Assembly: GCA_903908165.1 (NCBI GenBank)
Contig: CAIVQX010000140.1
Location: 1-35,847 of the forward strand
Direction of reading: 5' to 3'
DNA length: 35,847 nucleotides
From: an uncultured Methylococcaceae bacterium
Lineage (GTDB): Bacteria > Pseudomonadota > Gammaproteobacteria > Methylococcales > Methylomonadaceae
In this document: piece by piece, positions 1 to 6,528 of the stretch
Numbering within the stretch: the first letter of the stretch is position 1
Layout of the letters: each line of letters starts with the position of its first letter
Position numbers and translations under genes: made by a program
The notes under the pieces: generated by a model
Database searches by the model: none
What the model saw: the letters and a program-made list of their open reading frames with translations, nothing else
Told to the model about the DNA's origin: nothing

Positions 1-316
1 AATATAATACATTATTGGGTAAATTAATACCACGACCTGCTAATACTTGGGCCATATCCGCTGCAGAGGAGCAGCTTTCACCTAGCATCGTCTTGACATT
101 AAATTGGGATATGAATTCTTGAGTGATAGTTAGCGAACTATAATCAGCTGGGCTGGGACGGTTATTCAAAAAAGCAATACACTTTTGACTATCCAGTGAT
201 GGAGTTCTAAACATTCCAAGCGTTGCGGAGTAATCAAGTTTCGCTTCAGCGAGAATTGAGGACCAACTCTGCCTATCAGAGGTCATATCGATATTTTTAA
301 AGATACTTTCATTCAT
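1..316 (-). CDS. Hypothetical protein, 3' end cut by the window edge
   Basis: An open frame runs leftward from an ATG at 314-316 and leaves the window without a stop, giving about 105 visible N-terminal residues. A good ribosome binding site (AAAGGGG on the minus strand) lies about 7 bases before the ATG, which supports the start. The visible protein starts MNESIFKNIDM, is polar, and has no signal peptide, membrane segment or motif I recognise. Near its visible end there is a Ser/Cys/Ala-rich stretch (GESCSSAADM). I cannot assign a family. It lies next to a gene-poor, decayed stretch, so it could be an accessory gene or the start of a broken one. Confidence 0.6.
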   Translation of the reverse strand, partial: MNESIFKNIDMTSDRQSWSSILAEAKLDYSATLGMFRTPSLDSQKCIAFLNNRPSPADYSSLTITQEFISQFNVKTMLGESCSSAADMAQVLAGRGINLPNNVLY

Positions 317-1352
317 TTTTGCGCCCCTTTATTTTAAATGGCAATTTTTTCGTAACTAAACATGCAGGCTTTTTTTATTAATCAGATGGCCTATAAAAGA
401 TCCTGTTAATTGAAAAATCTGGTGATTTATACACTAATTTTTGAATTTAAAAGTTGATTGAAATCAATAAATGGATAAATATTTCATAGGTTTTAAAACA
501 AAGAGGAAAATGCTGCAAGATTGAAAATAAAAAAATTGAGGTGCGTCTTAAACTTAACGCTTCAGTTTAGTGCAGACTGGAATAGTAGCAATAGGAGGAG
601 CTACCTCGACTTATGGTGACTATGCACCTAAGTCTAGTAATTTTTCAGTGTCTGTAATTCGTGCTTTTTAAATATTTGGAAAAATCGTACCTAGCACTTA
701 ACAATGAGGATCTCAAGACTATACAGGCTATTTCTTAAGCTGTGCTGGTGATCTAATAAAATTGCCCTGTATCCGTATGGATCGCCGCTAGCTGTCCTTA
801 ACACTGCCAATATGCAAACCAACCGCGCAGTAGCTAAGCCTAATTTTTTTTATAAAATATTTTCAGCTTTGTGATTAAAAAAGGCATGGGGGTGTTTTGC
901 GGTAAAGGGGGTGGTACTGGTATCAAGATTGTTTGAGTGGATCATAGTTCATGGCTGAGCTAGGTACTTAAATGCCAGAGGGGGGTTCTCCCTAGGGTGG
1001 GTGTTGGGGAATGCTGTTTATTTGGGATCGTTTGAGCACAATCAAGTGTATTGGAGTTTAGGTACCATCAAACCGAAAGCTGTGGGTATAGGGGTCGAGC
1101 GTGGTGACTGGGAGGATTTGTTTTTTACCTGCACGTTTTTTGCTTGACCTGATGCTGAATGATCTTAGAGCTTTTTTGTGGCACGTGTTGCGGAATTATT
1201 CAAAAACAAATTCTGGAATTGAACCCGCGTAAAAATATGTTAAATGTTCTATGCACTGAATAGTTGCTGGTAAATTTACTGGTAAATTGAAATATATAAA
1301 TTATTAACTTATTGTTTATTCAGGTTAAATTGTGTTAGCTTGTTAGTCCCCG
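317..1352. other. Long stretch without an intact gene
   Basis: About one kilobase with frequent stops in all frames. Nothing tRNA-like, no tmRNA tag coding region and no CRISPR-like periodicity is visible. The only coding-like trace is a short open stretch at 558-671, listed separately. Parts around 880-1120 are locally G-rich compared with the flanks, which suggests a patchwork of foreign or decayed DNA rather than a regulatory region. Confidence 0.5.
558..671 (+). pseudogene. Possible C-terminal scrap of a lost protein
   Basis: A 37-codon open stretch with no good start (preceded by TAA at 555-557) ends at TAA 669-671. The translated end (SSNFSVSVIRAF) has the alternating pattern and terminal aromatic residue seen at the ends of DUF1566-type or beta-strand-rich surface proteins. 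The resemblance is weak, and it may be chance. Confidence 0.2.
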
Positions 1353-1461
1353 CCACTAATTAATCTAAGTAAGTCCAAAGCCATCCTAGTGATGACTTTT
1401 TTTGCCTAAAATAAAGGGGTTCAGGTCTTTATTTGTTCATTAAAATCCAGTAACATCTAAT
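1353..1461 (+). repeat. Dispersed att-like repeat, copy A
   Basis: Matches copy B (3646-3754) over 109 bp with two mismatches (positions 1395 and 1455), and resembles the more diverged copy C near 5614-5775. It contains an imperfect hairpin, AAAGCCATC-ctagt-GATGACTTT, followed by a T run, then TGCCTAAAATAAAGGGG. The A and C copies continue past the core into GT-rich DNA and an integrase-like start codon. A terminator hairpin next to an integrase start is the usual layout at the attachment site of islands inserted in tRNA or tmRNA genes; I infer an attL-type scar. Confidence 0.75.
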
Positions 1462-1514
1462 TTACTCGGGGGTATCGGTGGGGGTATTGTTAATAATATT
1501 AACTAGAGAAAAAC

Positions 1515-1643
1515 ATGGCTGGGGGTATTGGGATTAGAAAGCTAACAGATAATGCGGTAAAGTCTTTTGTTCCAAAGCCCCACCAATTCAGCATTTTAAG
1601 ATGTTTTTTAAAGTACACTAAACCCTCAAGTCATAAGGCTTAG
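1515..1643 (+). pseudogene. N-terminal stub of a P4-type tyrosine integrase
   Basis: From the ATG at 1515 the frame reads MAGGIGIRKLTDNAVKSFV, which resembles the first residues of P4-family (DUF4102-type) integrases of genomic islands. At about 1572 the homology stops and the frame runs into a second attachment-like sequence (GCCCCACCA plus a terminator hairpin), ending at TAG 1641-1643. No catalytic R-H-R-Y region is present, so it is a dead remnant. Its position just after repeat copy A supports that copy being the integrase-proximal end of an old island. Confidence 0.6.
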
Positions 1644-1654
1644 AGGGTTTTTTT
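1577..1654 (+). other. Second att-like junction with terminator hairpin
   Basis: Begins GCCCCACCA, like the 3' end of a tRNA or tmRNA with encoded CCA. A hairpin follows: AAACCCTC at 1620-1627 pairs with GAGGGTTT at 1643-1650, with a T run to 1654, then ATGCCTATTAAG. The layout matches repeat copy A but the sequence differs, and it leads to a different integrase start at 1749. I read it as the scar of a second element that inserted inside the first element's integrase. Confidence 0.5.
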
Positions 1655-1748
1655 ATGCCTATTAAGTCTTGTTAGGTTTATTGACATCCAATTTTATTGA
1701 CGGTATAAATAACGGTATATTCAACTTTTCAAAATCCTATACCGTAAA

Positions 1749-1799
1749 ATGACTATTTCAGATACCGCCATAATTGGGTGTAAACGGGTGTCAATTTAG
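1749..1799 (+). pseudogene. Start-codon stub of a second P4-type integrase
   Basis: ATG at 1749 reads MTISDTAI, the typical opening of many P4-family island integrases (commonly followed by RNAKP). Homology is lost after eight codons and the frame stops at TAG 1797-1799. The DNA that follows is the hipBA control region, so the breakpoint lies near 1773, directly before the foreign-looking hipBA cassette. The stub differs from the one at 1515, indicating two separate integrase lineages. Confidence 0.55.
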
Positions 1800-1815
1800 A
1801 ATCGAGAGTCTTCAT

Positions 1816-1835
1816 TATTTCCCGATCGGGAAATA
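1816..1835. promoter_or_regulatory. hipBA operator O1, perfect palindrome
   Basis: A perfect 20-bp palindrome with core TTTCCCGATCGGGAAA. It lies just upstream of the predicted hipBA -35 box. Its centre is exactly 50 bp from the centre of the second, imperfect copy. Paired palindromes before hipB are the known binding sites of HipB-type repressors, so autoregulation is the likely role. Confidence 0.75.
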
Positions 1836-1839
1836 TCGC

Positions 1840-1868
1840 TTGCACATAGACCAGTTGTGGCTTAAAAT
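1840..1868 (+). promoter_or_regulatory. Predicted hipBA promoter
   Basis: TTGCAC at 1840-1845 and TAAAAT at 1863-1868 are separated by 17 bp, a good sigma-70 pair. The promoter lies between the two palindromes and its -10 box touches the second one, so a repressor bound to both would block polymerase. Confidence 0.6.
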
Positions 1869-1883
1869 TTCCCGAACGGTAAA
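1868..1883. promoter_or_regulatory. hipBA operator O2, imperfect palindrome
   Basis: TTTCCCGAACGGTAAA matches the O1 core at 14 of 16 positions. It overlaps the predicted -10 box and lies 11 bp before the hipB start. It is the weaker half of a two-site operator. Confidence 0.65.
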
Positions 1884-1894
1884 TAGGGTAAGCC

Positions 1895-2155
1895 ATGACA
1901 TCCATTCGATCACCTCAACAACTAGGCAATGCACTGCGTTTCGCTCGCAAGAAACTCGGGCTGACACAGCCTCAGTTGGCGCTGGCGGCAGGGGTTGGTG
2001 TGCGCTTCATTGTCGACCTTGAAGCAGGCAAGCCCACCTTGCGATTGGAAAACGTGCTGCGGGTCATTGATGCCCTGGGGGGGGAGGTCCAGTTGAGTGG
2101 ATTGCCATCTGTTGTTGTCGACGATCGACGTGAGGGTAGCGACCATGGCGCATGA
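1895..2155 (+). CDS. hipB: HipB-type antitoxin, XRE-family repressor
   Basis: An 86-residue helix-turn-helix protein of the XRE/Cro family. The DNA-binding fold spans about residues 8-65, with the recognition region around RKKLGLTQPQLALAAGVG. It is short and ends soon after the domain, like HipB antitoxins. It overlaps hipA by 11 bp, which suggests translational coupling. In known hipBA modules the HipB dimer binds palindromic operators and HipA, neutralising the kinase and repressing the operon; the two palindromes just upstream fit this. The gene is visibly GC-richer than its neighbours and uses more G/C-ending codons, a sign of transfer. Confidence 0.85.
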   Translation: MTSIRSPQQLGNALRFARKKLGLTQPQLALAAGVGVRFIVDLEAGKPTLRLENVLRVIDALGGEVQLSGLPSVVVDDRREGSDHGA

Positions 2156-3443
2156 GCTAGAAGTCTGGCTTTTCGCCGATCGTGTCGGCACTCTGGCGCT
2201 GGTTGATGGCCGACTGAGTTTTTGCTATGCGTCGGGCTGGCTGGCGCAATCAGACGCCGTTGCCTTGTCCGTCTCGCTGCCTCTGCAAGCGGAGCCGTTC
2301 GACGATCGTAAAACGCGACCTTTCTTTGCTGGTCTGCTGCCTGAAGGGCAGATGCGCCGCCTGATTGCGCAGCAGTTCCAAGTTTCTGGCCAAAACGACT
2401 TTGCCCTGCTGGACCACATCGGCGGCGAATGCGCCGGGGCCGTCACGTTCCTTGAGCCAGGGCAAGCTTTGCCTGTGCCAACCCGCAACGATGGTGTTCA
2501 ATGGCTGAGCGACGACGAAGTCGTTGCCATCTTGGATGAATTGCCGCGTCGACCTATGCTGGCAGGCAAAGACGGCTTGCGGCTTTCCTTGGCTGGAGCT
2601 CAGGACAAACTGCCGGTGGTATTCGATGGCGCTCGCATTGGGCTGCCCCTCAATGGCACGCCCAGCTCACACATCTTGAAACCCGCCATTCGCGCTGTTG
2701 AAGACAGTGTGATCAACGAGGGATTCTGCATGGCACTGGCTGAGGCAATGCAGCTCAAGCCCGCAAAATCAAAAGTTCACCAGGTACTGGATCGATCGTT
2801 TCTGCTGGTTGAGCGCTACGACCGACTACTGATCGATGCCCAGGGGCTCCGGCAACGGCTGCATCAAGAGGACTTCTGCCAGGCACTGGGCGTGGTGCCA
2901 GAAACGAAATACCAGAATGAAGGTGGTCCGGATCTGGCCCAGTGCTTCAATCTGGCACGCAGTGCGGCACGCCCCAGTGCACCGCAGGTTCTGCGACTGC
3001 TCGACTACGTGATCTTCAATGCGTTAATCGGCAATCATGATGCGCATGCCAAGAATTTCTCTCTGCTGTACTCAGGCAAGCACCCCGTTCTGGCACCGTT
3101 TTACGACACGCTCTCGACAGCGGTGTATCCAACACTGACACCGAAGATGGCAATGAAAATCGGCAGCAAGTACAAGTTCAGCGAAGTTCAGGCACGGCAC
3201 TGGGAGCAGTTTGCAGAAGGCGTTGGTCTCACCAAGGCGCAAGCCAAACGGCGCATTCTGGAATTGGCAAAGTTACTGCCAGCCACGGCGCGCAAGCTCC
3301 AGTCTGACTCCGGACACAGTTTTGCTGGCAATGCCTTGGTTGAGCAAATCAATACCTTGATTGAACAACGCTGCGCCCTGACGATTCAGAGGCTCACCGA
3401 CCCTGCCGCCGAAAACGACGTACCCGTCGAACCCTCTATTTGA
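2145..3443 (+). CDS. hipA: HipA-type Ser/Thr kinase toxin
   Basis: A 432-residue HipA kinase. The ATG at 2145 is chosen over the upstream in-frame ATG at 2097 because it gives the family N-terminus (MAHELEVWLFADRVG) and has GAGGG before it. The N-terminal couple_hipA domain covers about residues 1-105 and the kinase core follows. Motifs comparable to E. coli HipA are visible: LSLAGAQDK with the phosphorylatable serine near 148, SHILK with the ATP lysine near 179, GNHDAHAKN with the catalytic aspartate near 299, and FYDTLS with the metal-binding aspartate near 321. No key residue is missing, so the toxin should be active. In E. coli, HipA phosphorylates glutamyl-tRNA synthetase; other HipA types hit other synthetases, so the target here is unknown. 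GC-rich like hipB. Confidence 0.92.
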   Translation: MAHELEVWLFADRVGTLALVDGRLSFCYASGWLAQSDAVALSVSLPLQAEPFDDRKTRPFFAGLLPEGQMRRLIAQQFQVSGQNDFALLDHIGGECAGAVTFLEPGQALPVPTRNDGVQWLSDDEVVAILDELPRRPMLAGKDGLRLSLAGAQDKLPVVFDGARIGLPLNGTPSSHILKPAIRAVEDSVINEGFCMALAEAMQLKPAKSKVHQVLDRSFLLVERYDRLLIDAQGLRQRLHQEDFCQALGVVPETKYQNEGGPDLAQCFNLARSAARPSAPQVLRLLDYVIFNALIGNHDAHAKNFSLLYSGKHPVLAPFYDTLSTAVYPTLTPKMAMKIGSKYKFSEVQARHWEQFAEGVGLTKAQAKRRILELAKLLPATARKLQSDSGHSFAGNALVEQINTLIEQRCALTIQRLTDPAAENDVPVEPSI

Positions 3444-3452
3444 AACACCATA

Positions 3453-3486
3453 CGGACGCGGGCTCGATTCCTAAAATGGGAATCGA
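3453..3486 (+). other. tmRNA-like T-arm scrap and hairpin after hipA
   Basis: CGGACGCGGGCTCGATTC (3453-3470) resembles the T-arm near the 3' end of tmRNA. It overlaps an 8-bp perfect inverted repeat, TCGATTCC at 3464-3471 with GGAATCGA at 3479-3486. There is no T run, so a rho-independent terminator is unlikely. It could be a remnant of an integration target, or just the hipBA transcript end. Confidence 0.35.
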
Positions 3487-3645
3487 ACTGCTACCCACAG
3501 AACTTTGCTTCATAAAAGGTACGGGGACTGGTTTTTTGCTACGGTTCAGACTTTTATGCTACAGACCCCGCATGTTTCCGCAGCACTTTTAACGGCTGCT
3601 AATGCGTTGAGATAGGTTGATTTGTCTGGGGTTGCCGCCCCACCA

Positions 3646-3754
3646 CCACTAATTAATCTAAGTAAGTCCAAAGCCATCCTAGTGATGGCTTTTTTTGCCT
3701 AAAATAAAGGGGTTCAGGTCTTTATTTGTTCATTAAAATCCAGTAAGATCTAAT
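3646..3754 (+). repeat. Dispersed att-like repeat, copy B
   Basis: Nearly identical to copy A, 2293 bp downstream and in the same orientation, so A and B are direct repeats around the hipBA cassette. It is preceded by GCCGCCCCACCACCA, resembling a CCA-ended RNA 3' end. Unlike A and C it is not followed by an integrase start, as expected for the integrase-distal (attR) end of an island. Confidence 0.75.
3670..3696 (+). terminator. Rho-independent terminator inside repeat B
   Basis: AAAGCCATC pairs with GATGGCTTT across a 5-base loop and is followed by a T run. The A copy carries one mismatch in the stem and the C copy another, so only B keeps a perfect hairpin. Confidence 0.65.
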
Positions 3755-3958
3755 CTGATAAGGGGTATCAGCCCATTTCAAAGAACTATATAAGATACTC
3801 AACTTCTTTTACGTATTGCCGACCATCAATCCAATATTCAACCACCCTATCAATATGCTTGTAAATTATGGCGTCACCCTTGTAAGACTGAAAGTAAGTA
3901 TAAATTTATATATTGTTATTTAGAGCATATAAAAGTATATTTTTTACTAAGATGTTTT

Positions 3959-3987
3959 TTGACTGATTATTAACAGTCCTTTATTTT
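3959..3987 (+). promoter_or_regulatory. Predicted cbpA promoter
   Basis: TTGACT at 3959-3964 and TATTTT at 3982-3987 are separated by 17 bp, about 55 bp before the cbpA start. It resembles a sigma-70 promoter; in E. coli cbpA also responds to sigma-S, which cannot be judged here. Confidence 0.4.
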
Positions 3988-4042
3988 TAGGTTAGGTATC
4001 TTACTTAATACTCGACTATAAGCACATAATTAAAAAATCGGT

Positions 4043-4993
4043 ATGGAATATAAAGATTACTATAAAGTGATGGGGCTTACGCGTGATGCCAGCCAAGATG
4101 AAGTTAAACGTGCTTATCGTAAATTAGCGCGTAAATATCATCCAGATGTTAGCAAAGAAAGCGATGCTGAAGCAAAGTTTAAAGAACTGGGCGAGGCTTA
4201 CGAAGTTCTAAAAAATCCTGAAAAAAGAGCGGCCTATAATCAATTAGGCGCAAATTGGCAAGGCGGACAAGATTTTAATCCCCCTCCAAATTGGGATGAA
4301 GGTTTTGAATTTAAAGGCGGTGGCTTTAGTGATGACAAGGCAACTTCGTTTAATGATTTCTTTGAACACTTATTTAGCCAGTCAGGTCATCAAGATCATA
4401 GCAAGGCTCATCACACAGCTAATGCTTCAGGAAGCGACAGTCATGCCAAAATCCACATCGATTTGGAAGACAGTTTTCATGGTTTAACACGTAACATTTC
4501 TCTCAGCGCTCCTGAATTAAATCCACAAGGACAACTTCAGGTTAAACATCGCAGTCTTAATATCAAAATACCAAAAGGAATTAAGGCAGGCCAACATATT
4601 AAACTAGCAGGACAAGGAAATCCTGGTGTTAATCAAGGCAAACCAGGTGACTTGTTTCTTGAAATAGTATTCAATAACCACCCCTTGTTTCGCTTAGTCG
4701 ACACCGACATTTACATGGATCTTCCCGTTACACCCTGGGAAGCCGCTTTAGGGACCCAAATTACTATTCCTACACCATTGGGTTCTGTTGATCTAAAAAT
4801 CCCTCCTAATTCAAAGCAAGGGGGTAAGTTACGTTTGACAGGACGTGGCTTACCAACACAAGTGCCAGGTCATTTTTACGTCATACTCCAACTGGTACTG
4901 CCTGCTGCTGATAGTGAAAAAGCAAAAGCACTTTACCAAAAAATGCATGATGAGCTTGATTTTAATCCTCGAGATCCTTTAAAAATTCCATAG
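4043..4993 (+). CDS. cbpA: CbpA, DnaJ-type co-chaperone and curved-DNA-binding protein
   Basis: A 316-residue class II J-protein. The J domain covers about residues 1-70 with the HPD tripeptide at 33-35, which stimulates DnaK ATPase. A Gly/Phe-containing linker follows (to about 130), then two beta-barrel substrate-binding domains and a C-terminal dimerisation part. There is no zinc-finger domain with CxxCxGxG repeats, which separates it from DnaJ proper. The gene downstream, two bases after the stop, encodes its modulator CbpM, confirming the assignment. In the cell it works with DnaK in protein folding and, in E. coli, binds DNA in stationary phase. Confidence 0.93.
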   Translation: MEYKDYYKVMGLTRDASQDEVKRAYRKLARKYHPDVSKESDAEAKFKELGEAYEVLKNPEKRAAYNQLGANWQGGQDFNPPPNWDEGFEFKGGGFSDDKATSFNDFFEHLFSQSGHQDHSKAHHTANASGSDSHAKIHIDLEDSFHGLTRNISLSAPELNPQGQLQVKHRSLNIKIPKGIKAGQHIKLAGQGNPGVNQGKPGDLFLEIVFNNHPLFRLVDTDIYMDLPVTPWEAALGTQITIPTPLGSVDLKIPPNSKQGGKLRLTGRGLPTQVPGHFYVILQLVLPAADSEKAKALYQKMHDELDFNPRDPLKIP

Positions 4994-4995
4994 CC

Positions 4996-5313
4996 ATGAA
5001 TTCAAATAACATACTATTAGTTCACTCAGGAACTGTCATCGAAGATGACCGATTAACCTTGGAGCAGCTTTGTGAGGCTTGCAACGTCTCTGTAGATTGG
5101 ATACATAGTCTTATTGAAGAAAGTATTATTGAGCCTCACGGGCAGGATATACAGCTCTGGCGATTTTCAGGAGCGTGCCTTATCCGCGTCCGGAAAGCAA
5201 TCAGATTACAACATGACTTAGGGGTTAATCTTGCCGGCATTGCTTTGGCTCTGGATTTAATTGGAGAAATTGAGAGTCTTCGTGAGCAAATGAAAATGCT
5301 CAGTCAATCTTAA
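4996..5313 (+). CDS. cbpM: CbpM, chaperone modulator of CbpA
   Basis: A 105-residue MerR-like winged-helix protein without a DNA-binding role in known members. The segment LTLEQLCEACNVSVDWIHSL (about residues 20-41) is the helix-turn-helix-like part that docks on the J domain, and the C-terminal helix (GEIESLREQMKMLS) is probably a coiled coil. It starts two bases after cbpA, so the two are certainly co-transcribed. Known CbpM binds the J domain of CbpA and inhibits both its co-chaperone and DNA-binding activity. Confidence 0.88.
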   Translation: MNSNNILLVHSGTVIEDDRLTLEQLCEACNVSVDWIHSLIEESIIEPHGQDIQLWRFSGACLIRVRKAIRLQHDLGVNLAGIALALDLIGEIESLREQMKMLSQS

Positions 5314-5388
5314 GTTTTACCTTTTTTTATTTTCAAAAAATATAGTAACGATAGTGACACAGTTATTATTTACCCTATTACAATCCAA

Positions 5389-5565
5389 CTATTGACTTAA
5401 GTTATTTTGAACCCTTAGGTTATCGCCTAATTTCCATAAGCACCAGATGATTTCAAATGCCGTGTAGGTTTTACCAGTGCCGGTTGCCATTACTAATAAT
5501 ATTAGCTGCTGACCCTTAGCTACAAAACGGGAAGGTACATTCGCTTTTCTAAATACATATTCCCC
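5389..5565 (-). pseudogene. hsdR: Fragment of a type I restriction enzyme HsdR subunit
   Basis: A 58-codon open stretch on the minus strand without a start encodes FVAKGQQLILLVMATGTGKT, then YTAFEIIWCLWKLG, which matches the Walker A region of HsdR-type helicase/nucleases (KGQQR...ATGTGKT, then TAF, then IIWRLWK). It ends at a stop at 5389-5391 soon afterwards. The rest of the protein, roughly a thousand residues in the family, is missing on both sides, and no hsdM or hsdS is visible. This is a relic of a lost restriction-modification locus. Confidence 0.75.
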
Positions 5566-5613
5566 CTAAACGACTAAAGAAACACCCCCAAATGGCAATC
5601 AGATATCCCAAAC

Positions 5614-5778
5614 AATCTAAGAACATCCAAAGCAATCCTAGTGATGGCTTTTTTGCCTAAAATAAAGGGGTTCATGTCTTTTATTGTTTATTAAAATCCA
5701 GTAACATTTAATTTAATAAGGTGTATTATCAATAATGTTAACTGGAAAAAATATGGTCTGGGGTATTGGCGGGATTAG
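5614..5778 (+). repeat. Dispersed att-like repeat, copy C, with integrase start stub
   Basis: A diverged third copy of the element at 1353 and 3646: AATCTAAG, hairpin AAAGCAATC-ctagt-GATGGCTTT, GCCTAAAATAAAGGGG, ATTAAAATCCAGTAAC. Like copy A it continues to an integrase-like start (ATG at 5753, reading MVWGIGGI), after which homology is lost. It looks older than A and B. No matching right-hand end is visible in the window. Confidence 0.6.
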
Positions 5779-5904
5779 TGTGAACCGAAAAATCACTCTA
5801 TGTCACATTATTTCCTTATGGGCGAGAACGCATTTTGCAAAAATGATTGTTCTATAATTTAATATATCAACTACAAATGGTTTTTAGTAATGAGTGGTAA
5901 CCTT

Positions 5905-6198
5905 ATGAAACATAATTTCTTACATGATACTCAGCTTACTAAATCAACCTCCTTAAATATCTGGCTTATAGTAGTTCAAATTTTATTACTTTCTGGCTGC
6001 CAAAGTCTCAATCATCATTTTGATTGTAATGATTATGCAACCAATACTCTGAATAATTCAAGGTATACTACCTATGATCAATGCATGGAATGTAGGCATA
6101 CAGGTAGAACCATGGACGCTTGCGAACAGGTTATGTCTTGCGAACAAATTGATCCCAAAAGTCATACAATACCTTTATCTTGTTACGATAAAAACTAA
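5905..6198 (+). CDS. Small cysteine-rich lipoprotein, unknown function
   Basis: A signal peptide ends in the lipobox LLLSGC, so the protein should be lipidated and anchored in a membrane; the +2 residue is Gln, which suggests the outer membrane. The mature part is about 66 residues with six further cysteines, several in a CxxC-like arrangement (QCMECRH), hinting at disulfides or metal binding. The ATG at 5905 is preferred because the upstream one (5890) makes an overlong N-terminal region; neither has a strong ribosome site. It follows repeat copy C directly, in the accessory region. I do not recognise a family. Confidence 0.65.
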   Translation: MKHNFLHDTQLTKSTSLNIWLIVVQILLLSGCQSLNHHFDCNDYATNTLNNSRYTTYDQCMECRHTGRTMDACEQVMSCEQIDPKSHTIPLSCYDKN

Positions 6199-6528
6199 TA
6201 CCAGAATTTAATAAATACTTCTGTGAAACCAAGAGTTTCTTGATAAAAAAAGAAACAACAACATACAGCTCAACATTCAAATATCCACACAAAATTGAAC
6301 TGGTAAGTAATGCTTTAAAAAGGGTGAAGCAATGGTTTTTTTTTACTTTTCTTCAGCTTTTATCTTTCTTATCTCTTGATATGTCATTAAATTAAGATTT
6401 ATGAGCAAATAATATAATCACAAGAAAAATCGACAATCCCTAGTCCTCCATAATCCACTAGTTAAATCTAACAACAATTATCCTTGGTACGTTTCAATAA
6501 ACGCCAAAATTACTCGTTAATTAAAATC
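6199..6528. other. Gene-free A/T-rich intergenic stretch
   Basis: No open frame of note, no hairpin with a T run and no RNA gene could be seen. A TTG-started extension of the following gene (from 6484) is open but rejected as a start. Confidence 0.5.

Larger units (their letters stand above)
3487..4042. other. Gene-free stretch with repeat copy B and a short remnant frame
   Basis: Between hipA and cbpA I see no intact gene. Repeat copy B lies at 3646-3754. A startless open stretch on the minus strand (3786 to about 3905) translates to a plausible protein scrap (DRVVEYWIDGRQYVKEVEYLI, split here as DRVVEYWID and GRQYVKEV), without a recognised family. The last 85 bases hold the cbpA promoter candidate. 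Confidence 0.45.

Noticed and set aside
880-1240. Possible transposase or IS remnant in the G-rich stretch
   Set aside because: All frames are broken within about 30 codons, and no terminal inverted repeats or recognisable motifs are seen.
5830-5858. Promoter for the small lipoprotein using TATAAT at 5853
   Set aside because: A good -10, but no -35 at 16-18 bp; TTGCAA lies only 12 bp away.
6484-6528. Upstream TTG start for the aldehyde dehydrogenase
   Set aside because: Adds 15 residues absent from the family, and the ATG at 6529 gives the normal N-terminus.
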